Program-made: the position numbers and the translations under genes
Source of the DNA: JADLBR01 sp020847615
GTDB lineage: Bacteria > Verrucomicrobiota > Verrucomicrobiia > JADLBR01
Length of the DNA: 64,000 bases
Assembly: GCA_026646655.1 (NCBI GenBank)
Contig: JAPKHT010000002.1
Location: 1-64,000 of the forward strand
Reading direction: 5' to 3'
Shown: positions 52,478-61,398 of the stretch, piece after piece
Position numbering within the stretch: position 1 is the stretch's first letter
Layout: every line of letters begins with the position of its first letter
Notes under the pieces: model-generated
The model's database searches: none
Seen by the model: the letters and a program-made list of their open reading frames with translations, nothing else
Told to the model about the DNA's origin: nothing

Positions 52478-53994
52478 GGCTGGCGGTACGATAGCAGCAA
52501 TTCCAGCATTTTCCTGTCGAGTTTGTGGCCGTGGAAGTCCTCGTAGGCGACGTCGGTCCTTTCGCTGTCGAGGACGCCGAAGCTGCCGCGGAAATTCCAG
52601 AGGGCCCAGCCGAAGCCCGCGCGCTTCCAGTTCTTCAGGCAATCCTCCATCCATGCCAGGGCGATCGGGTGCGGGGTTCGATTGAAGCACCCGAACTCGC
52701 CGACGACGACGCCTGTCCCGGCATCGCGCAGGGCGACGAATGGTGCGACATATTCCTCCCAGAGCGTATCGGCATCGGTCATCGGCATACCGGAGAAGGG
52801 CGAGGTCGCATTTCTGGCATCGAAGCGAATGGGGGGCACGGGCTTGGCCGACCAGTCGCTCTGTAGCGGCAGGGTGGACGGCTGGCCGCCGGGGCCATCG
52901 ATCGTGACAGCCGCCAGAGAGATCCATGTCCCATTGGTATTGGAGATGGTCACGGTGCGGGTCCCGGGCGGCAGGGAGGCCTCGTATTCGCAATCGTACG
53001 CGCACTGGTGCGCCTTCCACTGCTCGTGATACTTGGACGATTTCCATTCCCCCTGTCCCGCGGGTCCGGTGGCGAACTCTCTCCCGAAGACCGGGGTGCC
53101 GTCGGCGGCGACGAGGAGTGTCGCGCGGTTAAAGACCTCGGCGACGCGCAGGCGGAGTGTCGCGGCCGCGGGTTGGGCGAGGTCGATTCGCAGGGAGCTC
53201 TGCCGGCCATCGGCGTTCGGGTGGTGCAGGAAACCGCTGACGCGGGGGATGGGCCAGGCGGGGGAGGGCATGTTCTCGCCGTTGACCCAGCTGGCCTTGT
53301 AGTGGGTGACGCCCATCGGCTGGTAGCCCCGGGTGGCCTGCGCCACCTTGAGGGGCACGAGTTCCGGGGAGGGGACGTTGCCCCACTCGCGCGCATCGCA
53401 GATGATGAGCCGCGCGGGATCCTCAGCGCGGATGGCTTCGGCGACGAGTCTCACGACATGGGCGTGCCGCTCGGGGGTGACGTGGGAGGGTTCGTTGAAG
53501 AGGTTGAAGCTGAGCCTGGAGTTGGGGATCCCCCGGTAGCGTCTGGCGAATGTCGCCCAGTGCATCGCGCAGACGCGCTGCGCGTCCGGGTCGGTCCAGA
53601 GGTCCTTGGCCTCGGGCGGCTTGGCCACCGTGTATCCGGGGGCCCTGTGAAAATTGAGCAGGACATGGATGCCATATCGCTCGCCGAACTGAATCGCCTC
53701 ATCGATGTCCTTCAGCGCCGCCTCGTCGATCATCTCCCAGTTCTTGTCCTTGATCCAGATGCGGTAGTCCATCGGCAGGCGCACGAAGTTGAATCCCAGT
53801 TCCGAGATCAGACGGAAATCCTCCTCCTTGAAGCGCTCGTTCTTGCCGACGTTGAATTTCTCCAAGAGGTTGAAGCCATGCCAGCGGGGAAGCTTGTCCC
53901 ACGTGGCGGTGGGGAGCGGGGCGGGCTCCGCGATCGAAGCGAGCGCGAGCAGGCACAGCGCGAGTGAGCACGGGATGCGGTTGCGGGAATTCAT
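52474..53994 (-). CDS. Secreted GH5-like glycoside hydrolase with inserted beta domain
   Basis: It has 506 residues from the ATG at 53994 with a signal peptide (IPCSLALCLLALASIAEPA). The TIM barrel starts RWHGFNLLEKFNVG. The acid/base Glu is in LSFNLFNEPSHV, and the nucleophile Glu in GVVVGEFGCFNR. Between them, at about residues 265-395, is a jelly-roll, carbohydrate-binding-like insertion (LRIDLAQPAAATLRLRVAEV, GTRTVTISNTNGTWISL). The enzyme probably cuts a beta-linked glycan. It is coupled with the peroxiredoxin gene by ATGA. Confidence 0.88.
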   Translation of the reverse strand: MNSRNRIPCSLALCLLALASIAEPAPLPTATWDKLPRWHGFNLLEKFNVGKNERFKEEDFRLISELGFNFVRLPMDYRIWIKDKNWEMIDEAALKDIDEAIQFGERYGIHVLLNFHRAPGYTVAKPPEAKDLWTDPDAQRVCAMHWATFARRYRGIPNSRLSFNLFNEPSHVTPERHAHVVRLVAEAIRAEDPARLIICDAREWGNVPSPELVPLKVAQATRGYQPMGVTHYKASWVNGENMPSPAWPIPRVSGFLHHPNADGRQSSLRIDLAQPAAATLRLRVAEVFNRATLLVAADGTPVFGREFATGPAGQGEWKSSKYHEQWKAHQCAYDCEYEASLPPGTRTVTISNTNGTWISLAAVTIDGPGGQPSTLPLQSDWSAKPVPPIRFDARNATSPFSGMPMTDADTLWEEYVAPFVALRDAGTGVVVGEFGCFNRTPHPIALAWMEDCLKNWKRAGFGWALWNFRGSFGVLDSERTDVAYEDFHGHKLDRKMLELLLSYRQP

Positions 53995-54099
53995 GCGCGG
54001 CATGCTCCGGGCGCACCGGAGGGGGGTCAAGGCGAAATCGGGAATGGTTTGAAAAGATGGGCCCGCCGGGCATGCTCGTCGGGCGTGAAGCTTATCGGC

Positions 54100-55425
54100 A
54101 TGATGCGGACCCGCGGGGCGTGGGTGATTGCCTGCGCGATATTCGGGATGGTGGCCGCGGCGGGAGCGGCGGATTGGCGCCACTGGCGCGGCCCGGAGTT
54201 CAATGGGTCGTCGCCGGAAACAGGGCTTCCGGCGACCTGGTCGAAGACGAAGAACGTGGCTTGGCGCGCGGACCTTCCGGGGCCGAGCGCGGCGACGCCG
54301 ATCGTGTCGGGTGAGCACGTGTTCGTGTCATCGGTGGACACGGCGAAGGACGCGCTTCTGGCGATGGCGTTTGATCGGCGCTCGGGATCCGAGCGTTGGC
54401 GGAGGACGGTCGGCACCGGGATCAGCCGCGACCCGAAGAGCAACTACGCATCGCCGTCGCCCGCCACCGATGGTCAGTTGGCGGTCTTCCTCTACGGCAA
54501 CGGCAAGACGGCGGCATTTGACTTGGGGGGGCGTGAATTGTGGTCCCGCGATCTCGCGAAGGAGTTCGGCGAGTTCGCATTCGGCTGGACGTACGCCGCC
54601 AGCCCGCTCCTGCACGATGGCCGGCTCTACTATCAGGTCCTGCAGCGGGACGTTCCGGTCCAGGGGCGGGGAAGGACCGATGGGCCGATCGACTCATACA
54701 TTCTCGCGGTCGACCCAAAGACCGGGAAGGATCTCTGGCGGCACGTGCGCCCCTCCGACGCGGTCGCCGAATCGCGCGAGGCCTTCACGTCGATGATCCC
54801 TTACAGGAGCCCGTCGGGGCGGGCGGAGTTGCTCGTCGTCGGGGGCGATTGCCTGACCGGGCATGACCCGACGAACGGCGATGAACTGTGGCGCTGGGGC
54901 ACATGGAACCCGAAACAGATCGGGCATTGGCGCCTGGTTCCCTCGCCGGTCGCGGGGCAGGGCGTCATCCTGGCCTGCGGCCCCAAGCGCGAGCCGATCT
55001 ATGCGGTGCGCGCGGATGGCAAGGGTCGGCTGACCGACGCCGCTCTGGCATGGACATCGCAGAACCAGCCGGACCTGACGAGCGACGTGCCCACGCCCCT
55101 ATTCTATCAGGGAGATTTCTTCGTGCTGAGCGACCTCCGCAAGACGCTCGCGCGCGTGGACCCCGCTTCCGGAATCCCAAAGTGGACGGTGCCGACGCCC
55201 GGGCGCGCGAAGTACGAGGCTTCGCCCACGGGGGCAGACGGCCGCATTTTTCTCATGAACTTTGCCGGGGAGGTTGTCGTCGTGGATGCGGACGACGGGC
55301 GGGTGATGGAGGTCATACCGATGGGCGAGGAGAAGGACGACAATACCCGGTCGACGGTGGCCGTCGCCCACGGGCAGATTTTCGTGCGCACCAACTCCAA
55401 GCTGTTCTGCGTCGGGCGTCGCTGA
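54100..55425 (+). CDS. Secreted PQQ-like beta-propeller protein
   Basis: It has 441 residues with a signal peptide (RGAWVIACAIFGMVAAAGA). The mature part begins with DWRHWRGPEFNGSSPETGLP, the common start of this family in PVC bacteria, and continues through propeller blades such as YILAVDPKTGKDLWRHV. It has no membrane helices beyond the signal. The family is frequently annotated as PQQ-binding without biochemical proof. It sits between the GH5 and Gfo/Idh genes but on the other strand. Confidence 0.87.
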   Translation: MMRTRGAWVIACAIFGMVAAAGAADWRHWRGPEFNGSSPETGLPATWSKTKNVAWRADLPGPSAATPIVSGEHVFVSSVDTAKDALLAMAFDRRSGSERWRRTVGTGISRDPKSNYASPSPATDGQLAVFLYGNGKTAAFDLGGRELWSRDLAKEFGEFAFGWTYAASPLLHDGRLYYQVLQRDVPVQGRGRTDGPIDSYILAVDPKTGKDLWRHVRPSDAVAESREAFTSMIPYRSPSGRAELLVVGGDCLTGHDPTNGDELWRWGTWNPKQIGHWRLVPSPVAGQGVILACGPKREPIYAVRADGKGRLTDAALAWTSQNQPDLTSDVPTPLFYQGDFFVLSDLRKTLARVDPASGIPKWTVPTPGRAKYEASPTGADGRIFLMNFAGEVVVVDADDGRVMEVIPMGEEKDDNTRSTVAVAHGQIFVRTNSKLFCVGRR

Positions 55426-55447
55426 CGGTTCGTGGCCCGCGGTCATT

Positions 55448-55478
55448 GGGGGCTGCCGGACCCCGTCCGACATCCCCC
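55448..55478 (-). repeat. Isolated hairpin of the composite-repeat type
   Basis: GGGGGCTGCCGGAC pairs with GTCCGACATCCCCC around CCC. It corresponds in inverse orientation to the opening hairpin of the composite repeat, without its body. It lies between two convergent genes and is a natural bidirectional terminator. Confidence 0.55.
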
Positions 55479-55485
55479 TCGGGCA

Positions 55486-56706
55486 TCACAGTGAATACTG
55501 CGGGATCTTCATGGTTTCGCCGCCTTTCGCCGCAGAGAGGTGCGCGTAGTAGCCCGGGGTCGTCATGTTGAGGGCATCGATCACGTCCACGGCGGGCCTG
55601 CGCCCCCTCAGGATCGCATCGATGAAATCATCGCCCAGGTAGCCGTGCGAGCCCCCGTGGCCACCCGGTTCCACGCCGGGCGGCAAGGCGCCCTTTTTCA
55701 GCCGCAGCCCGCCCTTGAGCGCATCATGGTATCGCCTCTTTCCGGTGGGGTCGCCCGCGAAGGCCTGATTAAATCCACCGTATTCCCCGCGGATTCGCCC
55801 CGCCTCAAGATATTCGCCCTGGGAGTGGCAGATCAGCATGCGCGCGATCCCGCCCTCGGCCGTCCGGAACAGGCCGACCTCGGAGTTAAAGACGTTCCCG
55901 ATCGCGTTCGGCACCCGCTGGTCTTCGTCAAAGGGCGGGGTCCCCTGGCATGACACATCGACGAATCCCTTGTGCGTGACGCCGACGTAGTAGGCGGTGG
56001 CGTGCGTGGGATACCACATGGGGCAACCGTTCTTCCTCCAATCCTTGTACGAGCCCAGGGCGGGGGTGCCTAGGACATGGGGGTGGCAGTATTCCCCTTC
56101 CGCGTAGACGATTCTTCCGAATACCCCGGCCGCATAGAGTTTCTCCATCGCGAATAGATCGTCGTGAAAAACCGAGGTCTCGAACATGGCGTAGACCAGG
56201 CCCCTGTTCCGCCTGCAGCACTCGAGCAGCCTCTCGGCATCGTCGATGTCCCCGCGAAAGGCGGGGACGGCGGTCGCGACATGCTTGCCGTGCTCCATGC
56301 AGAGAATGGCATGCCTTGCGTGCGCCGGGGCGTCGGTGGCGCAGTAGATCGCCTCGATGGTATCGTCCTCGACCATCTCCTCGAGGGAGGGATACGTCTT
56401 CGCGCACCGGGCCTGCCTGGCCATTTCGGCGCGACGGTCGGGGAAGAGGTCGCTGACCGCCACGAGCTCGACGTTGGGATGATGCTGCAATCCGAACTGG
56501 AGGCCGAACTTGCAGACGCCGTGGCCGACGATTCCCACCCGGACCTTTCTGTCGGTGAAGGGGGTCCATCGTGCCGTCTTGTCGTAGTCGGTCTCGGTCT
56601 GGTCAAAACCCTTGATCGCTTCCGCGGCGGCGCCCTTTGGCTGGGCCACTGATGCCCCGGCGGCTAGCGCCGAGGCGGAGAGGAAGTGACGGCGCGAGAC
56701 GTTCAT
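55486..56706 (-). CDS. Tat-exported Gfo/Idh/MocA oxidoreductase
   Basis: It has 406 residues from the ATG at 56706. The Tat signal reads NVSRRHFLSASALAAGASVA. The Rossmann domain starts KVRVGIVGHGVCKFGLQFG, and the EKP-like position is changed to TAVPAFRG. It resembles the secreted NAD-binding oxidoreductases of PVC and Bacteroidetes that act on glycans with a tightly held cofactor. Substrate unknown. It may join the carbohydrate-related genes around it. Confidence 0.88.
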   Translation of the reverse strand: MNVSRRHFLSASALAAGASVAQPKGAAAEAIKGFDQTETDYDKTARWTPFTDRKVRVGIVGHGVCKFGLQFGLQHHPNVELVAVSDLFPDRRAEMARQARCAKTYPSLEEMVEDDTIEAIYCATDAPAHARHAILCMEHGKHVATAVPAFRGDIDDAERLLECCRRNRGLVYAMFETSVFHDDLFAMEKLYAAGVFGRIVYAEGEYCHPHVLGTPALGSYKDWRKNGCPMWYPTHATAYYVGVTHKGFVDVSCQGTPPFDEDQRVPNAIGNVFNSEVGLFRTAEGGIARMLICHSQGEYLEAGRIRGEYGGFNQAFAGDPTGKRRYHDALKGGLRLKKGALPPGVEPGGHGGSHGYLGDDFIDAILRGRRPAVDVIDALNMTTPGYYAHLSAAKGGETMKIPQYSL

Positions 56707-56814
56707 GGTCGGGTTTTGGTCCTTGGGGGGGTGGCGTGGCAAGCACTTTCCATTGCCCGTCGGCCCGCGGGATGCACACTGTGGCCAGGCCGTGAACCCC
56801 GGGTCGAACGACGC

Positions 56815-57771
56815 ATGAGGCAAAGACTCGTCCGCATCCTGATCGTCTCGAGCGGCCTGCTGGCGCTGGGTTTCGCCGGCCTATTCGTTTTCCGTCCGTC
56901 CGCGGTCATGAGGATGCTGCCCTCGCCCCGCTTTGAGGAAGTGGTGCTGTCGGGGCGGGGCGCGAGCGGCGCGGTGATCGACTGTGGCGGTGGCTGGTTC
57001 AATGATGGCAAGGTCACGGAAATCATTATCCGTTCGGAAAAAACGGCGCGCGGGTGGGAGCGTCCGGCGGGGATCACCATCCGCGACTGCCGCATCCGCG
57101 GCTCAATCCGGATCATGGGCATGGGCCGGAATGGCGAGGGTCGCGAGGTGCAGAGGTCGTCGGTCCGGGCGGGCCACACCCAACGGGCGCAAGAAGCCGC
57201 GCCCGCGCGCATCCTGATCTCGGGCGTGGAGATCGAGGCACATCATCGCATCCCGCTATATTTGGCACCGGGAGTGACGGGCGTGGTATTCGAGAAATCC
57301 AAGCTGACCGGCTGGAGCTGCTCGGTCGGTATCTACCTCGATGCGGAGAGCGCGCAGAATGTCATCCGCGACAACACCTTCGCGCTCTGGGCCGCCCGCG
57401 AAGTCATCGCCGTCGATGGCTCGGCGGCCAATCGCATCGAGCGCAACTGCTTTGAGCGCATCCCCCGGGGCGGGATCTACCTCTATCGGAATTGCGGCGA
57501 GGGGGGCACCGTGCGCCACCAGACACCGCACGCGAACGTGATTCAGGGGAACCACTTCGCTTCACGGTCCCTGGGGTTCTGGTGCCACGGCATTTGGCTC
57601 GGTTCCAGAAATGGGCGGCGCGGCTACTGCCACCTGGACGATGGCTATCCCTTTGGCAGCAGCCTGGACAACCGCGATTTCGCCGACGGCAACACGGTGG
57701 TCGGGAATGTGTTCTCTCCGCCCACCGCGCGCGCGATCCGCGATGAGGGACGGGACAATCGGGTGGAGTGA
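56815..57771 (+). CDS. Exported right-handed beta-helix protein
   Basis: It has 318 residues from 56815, with an N-terminal helix (ILIVSSGLLALGFAGLFVF) that may be a signal or anchor. The rest is a beta-helix with repeated short strands and Asn turns (QNVIRDNTFALWA, ANRIERNCFERI, ANVIQGNHF). Such folds bind or cut polysaccharides. No lyase catalytic cluster can be read with confidence. It starts 109 bp from the divergent Gfo/Idh gene. Confidence 0.8.
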   Translation: MRQRLVRILIVSSGLLALGFAGLFVFRPSAVMRMLPSPRFEEVVLSGRGASGAVIDCGGGWFNDGKVTEIIIRSEKTARGWERPAGITIRDCRIRGSIRIMGMGRNGEGREVQRSSVRAGHTQRAQEAAPARILISGVEIEAHHRIPLYLAPGVTGVVFEKSKLTGWSCSVGIYLDAESAQNVIRDNTFALWAAREVIAVDGSAANRIERNCFERIPRGGIYLYRNCGEGGTVRHQTPHANVIQGNHFASRSLGFWCHGIWLGSRNGRRGYCHLDDGYPFGSSLDNRDFADGNTVVGNVFSPPTARAIRDEGRDNRVE

Positions 57772-57783
57772 CCGCCGCGAGAA

Positions 57784-60700
57784 TCACTCGACCATCTCGA
57801 ACTTGGCGCTGACGCGGCCGCCCTTGCCCCTCGCGTAGTCCGCACGGATCTCGGCATCGGTGAGCGCGCGCCTGTGGATCCTGACATCGTCCAGGAGCCC
57901 GATGAATGGCTGCCAGGACGAACCGATCGAGAGGTCGCCGCCGGCCACGTCGAGCGCACCGGTGAAGCCGGGCGGGATATCCGGGGCGCTGTCGGGCTCG
58001 CCGTTGATGTAGTATCGCGTCTTGCGGTTCGCGCGATCCACGACGACCACGAGGTGCGACCAGGCGTTTTCGGGTAGGGTGCCCCTGGGCCTATTGGCGC
58101 AAGTCGCCCTGTGGGCGTCGACCATCTCGATGAACGGCCTGCCGTCGGTCGTGAGGTTGAGATTCCACCAGGTGTCGTTCGATGGGGCATGCTTGCTCAT
58201 GAAACGGCGGCGAGGGTCCTTGGAGTCGATGGCCAACTGCGTCGGGCAGATCCACAGCGACACCGAGAAGTCACCGGTCCCAAATTGGAGCGTCGGGTGG
58301 TCGGGGATGCTGACGTGGCCGGACGCAGGTTCACAGAAGATGGCGCAGCCGAAATCCCCTTTGGCCCATGCGGCCCAGACATCGCCATCGTTTCCGCAAC
58401 CGGAACCGTCCCTGGCGACATAAGCGCCCATCTCGTCGAAGGCCCAGGATCCCGCGAGCATGTCGGCGTTTGCGGGGCGGGGCGGGCGCGCGACCGCGGG
58501 ACGGGACGGCGCTCGCCGCTTGGGTGAACTGGCGAGTTCCTCGGCGGTGCCGAGCCTCAGGTTGTCGATGTAGAAAGTGGCCGCCGCGTCTGATGTGCCC
58601 GAGATCCCGAGCCACGTGACCCTTTCAAAGTGGGCGCTGGGGAAGGGGACCTCGGCCGTGACCGGCTCGCGCCCGGGGGCGGATAGGGTGACGCGGAAGG
58701 TCTTCGGCGCGCCCGACCCCAGGCGGAAGCGGATGTCCACGTGCACCCATTCGTCGAGGGGGATGGTGGCGATGGCCTTTCTTCCGGCGGTGACTTTGCC
58801 ATCGGACGCGACCGAGAGCGTCGGGCCCACGAGGTACGGGTCCACATCCCACTGCCGGGCCTCGACGTAGAAACTGGCGGGCGCCCCGCGGGTATTCCGC
58901 ATATCCCACGAGAGCCGCACGTCCCCCGCCGCGCAGGAGGGACGATAATAGAGGTGCGGTGTCCAGCTGTGCGGTTTCGCGGGCGCGTCGACAAACTTGA
59001 GTGCCTGGCGGCCGCCCGCCGCCGTGTCGCGCGAGACCACCAGCGCCTGTTGGCCCCCCAGGAGAACCTCGCCCTCCAGCGGCGCGGCGCCCTCCCCGTC
59101 AGCCTCGAAGTCAAAGTTGACGACAAACGGCGGTTCCATCGGCGCGGGGATCTCGTTCAGGGGCCTGTCGGGATAGCGCTTTGGAAGGGTGACCCATTCG
59201 CGTTCCCCATACAGGCCGGCCTTCGAGATATCGATGGGCCGAAACCCGAGCTTCAGCGCAGGGGAGTCCTCCCTCAGCCTGAAATCCCCGCCCTCGGCAT
59301 CGACGAACTTTGGGTCCGCAACCATCGAGGCGAGGTCGTTGCCTTTCGCCTGCCAGGCCGCGAAGTCCGTGTCCTTGAACTTCGGTGGGCCGGCCGTGCT
59401 CCAGTACACGTTGCTGCCGAGCCGCCAGTCCCCGCCCTTCCACACGCCGCCGAGCATCTGCGTGATTCCGGCATAGACGATGTTGCGCTCCGCGGCGTAA
59501 TGGCACGGCTTGTCCTCGCGGCAACGCTGGAGCTGCGCCTCGCCGCCGAAGGCGAGCACGTTATTCCGCACGACGTTATTGGTGCCGTAGTGCTGGAACA
59601 GCGGACAGGTCCTGACGCGATGGACGACGTTGTCCTCTATCAGGATCTCCGAGCTCCCCTCGTCGGGATAGATCCCGGAGCCGTGCGACACGTGGGCGTA
59701 GTTGTAGATATGGTGGATGTGGTTGCCGCGCTCCGTGGTGCCCGGGGAGATGCCCAGGGTGTAGATGCCGCCCATGTCGCTCAGGCCGTCGCCGTTGCCG
59801 AGGTGGTGGATATGGTTAAAATCCAGGGCGTTGTGGTTGGCCGAGCTCGGCTGGAATCCCCAGGACCACCCGCACGAGATGCCGGAATAGTCGAAGTTCG
59901 AGATCTCGTTGTGCGTCACCGCGTTTGACGAGCTCGTGCCGATCCAGACACCGTGGGCGCCGTGGAACACGTGCGAGCCGTCGTGGATGAAGTTGTTGTC
60001 GACCACGGTGCGGCTGGCAGGCGCGCCCTGCTGCACGCCCCATCCGCCGCCGATGTAGACGCCGCCACCGCCGAGGTCATGGATGTGACATTGTCGGACG
60101 ACGTTGTCCTCGCAGCCGGCGGCCAGCCAGATGCCGTGAGCGCCCGCGTGGGCGATCTCGCAATCCTCGAAGCTCGAGTGCCGCAGGCCCGTGGCCGTGA
60201 TGAGGGCGGGCTGATAGATCTCGCCCTGGCCGGGATTGCGCACGCGCCGCAGGTTTGCGTTCGAGTGCAAAAATGCGATGCCCCGGAAGTGGAGGTGCCC
60301 GACGATCTCGCCCCTGGCGGCGTCGCCCGCGAAGTTGACGAGCGTCGATGTCAGCGCCGGCGCGACGACCTCGGCCTTCGCCATGTCCTCGCCAGGCATC
60401 GGATAATAGTAGACCGTGTTCGCGACCTCGTTCAGGTACCACTCGCCGGGGGCGTCGAGGGCATCGAACACGTTCTCGACATAGTAGCGCTGCTGCCGTT
60501 CCCACTGGCCCATCGGCCAGGGCGCCGGTTCGACGAAGTTGACTTGGCAGGCCGTTGCGTCCATCGAGCGGACGTGGTGGATCGAGGTCTCCCAGGAATG
60601 GTAGACGACAAAGATCGCGCCCCCCATGTCCTCCCAAGGCTTCAGGTCGCCCTCCTTGAAATAGAACCCTCGCGAGTCGGCTTTGGAGATCGGGCCGTCC

Positions 60701-61278
60701 GTTCGCAGGAAGGCCCCGCTGTTGGGTAGCCTGGCGCGGGTGCGGCGCTGCCCGTTGACGAAGAGCTGGTTGAAGCGCCAGGGAGAGCCGCCGCTTGCGG
60801 GTGGGACAGCAGCGCGCCAGAGCTTGCCGCCGCATCGGGCGCTGTCGTCGCGCTTCCAGCCGCGGATAACATCGCCACCGCTGATGAGCGGTCTCTCGCC
60901 AGGGAATGCCCGATAGGTCACCGGGCGGTCGGGGGTCCCCGAGTCTGCGTCCGTGAAGGTGATCGGCTCGGTCTGCCGATACACGCCGCCCCGGAGCAAG
61001 ACGGTGGCCGGTTTCGGCGCGGCGGATGCCCGGAGCATGTCGCGGGCCTTTTGGATCGTGGCCAGCGGACCGTCGGTCTTTGCCCGGTTGGGTGCGGCGA
61101 GCCGACCCGACCAGGCATCACTACCCGCGGGCGACACATGCAGCGTCAGCCCCTGGCCCGGGCCGGCGCCCGCGTCGCCCGAAGGCTCCGGCGCGCAGCC
61201 CGCCCAACAGGCGAACGCCCACAGGGTGAGGACCAGGGGAACGACACGATGCTCGCTTTGCGACCGGTCACGATCCAT
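57784..61278 (-). CDS. Large lipoprotein: beta-helix plus LamG domain
   Basis: This 1164-residue protein has a lipobox (FACWAGC near residue 28). The first 650 residues are a right-handed beta-helix beginning LHVSPAGSDAWSGRLAAPN and containing many Asn-turn repeats (DNNFIHDGSHVF, HNEISNFDYSG). A jelly-roll domain follows (about 735-910), then a LamG domain at the C-terminus (about 945-1150: GSWAFDEMGAYVARDGSG, GLLDDVRIHRRALTDAEI). This looks like a cell-surface polysaccharide-binding or degrading enzyme. No catalytic site could be located with certainty. Confidence 0.85.
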   Translation of the reverse strand: MDRDRSQSEHRVVPLVLTLWAFACWAGCAPEPSGDAGAGPGQGLTLHVSPAGSDAWSGRLAAPNRAKTDGPLATIQKARDMLRASAAPKPATVLLRGGVYRQTEPITFTDADSGTPDRPVTYRAFPGERPLISGGDVIRGWKRDDSARCGGKLWRAAVPPASGGSPWRFNQLFVNGQRRTRARLPNSGAFLRTDGPISKADSRGFYFKEGDLKPWEDMGGAIFVVYHSWETSIHHVRSMDATACQVNFVEPAPWPMGQWERQQRYYVENVFDALDAPGEWYLNEVANTVYYYPMPGEDMAKAEVVAPALTSTLVNFAGDAARGEIVGHLHFRGIAFLHSNANLRRVRNPGQGEIYQPALITATGLRHSSFEDCEIAHAGAHGIWLAAGCEDNVVRQCHIHDLGGGGVYIGGGWGVQQGAPASRTVVDNNFIHDGSHVFHGAHGVWIGTSSSNAVTHNEISNFDYSGISCGWSWGFQPSSANHNALDFNHIHHLGNGDGLSDMGGIYTLGISPGTTERGNHIHHIYNYAHVSHGSGIYPDEGSSEILIEDNVVHRVRTCPLFQHYGTNNVVRNNVLAFGGEAQLQRCREDKPCHYAAERNIVYAGITQMLGGVWKGGDWRLGSNVYWSTAGPPKFKDTDFAAWQAKGNDLASMVADPKFVDAEGGDFRLREDSPALKLGFRPIDISKAGLYGEREWVTLPKRYPDRPLNEIPAPMEPPFVVNFDFEADGEGAAPLEGEVLLGGQQALVVSRDTAAGGRQALKFVDAPAKPHSWTPHLYYRPSCAAGDVRLSWDMRNTRGAPASFYVEARQWDVDPYLVGPTLSVASDGKVTAGRKAIATIPLDEWVHVDIRFRLGSGAPKTFRVTLSAPGREPVTAEVPFPSAHFERVTWLGISGTSDAAATFYIDNLRLGTAEELASSPKRRAPSRPAVARPPRPANADMLAGSWAFDEMGAYVARDGSGCGNDGDVWAAWAKGDFGCAIFCEPASGHVSIPDHPTLQFGTGDFSVSLWICPTQLAIDSKDPRRRFMSKHAPSNDTWWNLNLTTDGRPFIEMVDAHRATCANRPRGTLPENAWSHLVVVVDRANRKTRYYINGEPDSAPDIPPGFTGALDVAGGDLSIGSSWQPFIGLLDDVRIHRRALTDAEIRADYARGKGGRVSAKFEMVE

Positions 61279-61398
61279 CGCGGCAGCCTAAGTCGGTATC
61301 CGACGGGGTCGAGCGGGAATGGACCGCGCGCGGTCTGCCGAATTCGCGCGATCGATCTTGTTGACCGCGAGCCGACGCGGGCACGATAATCGAAGTCC

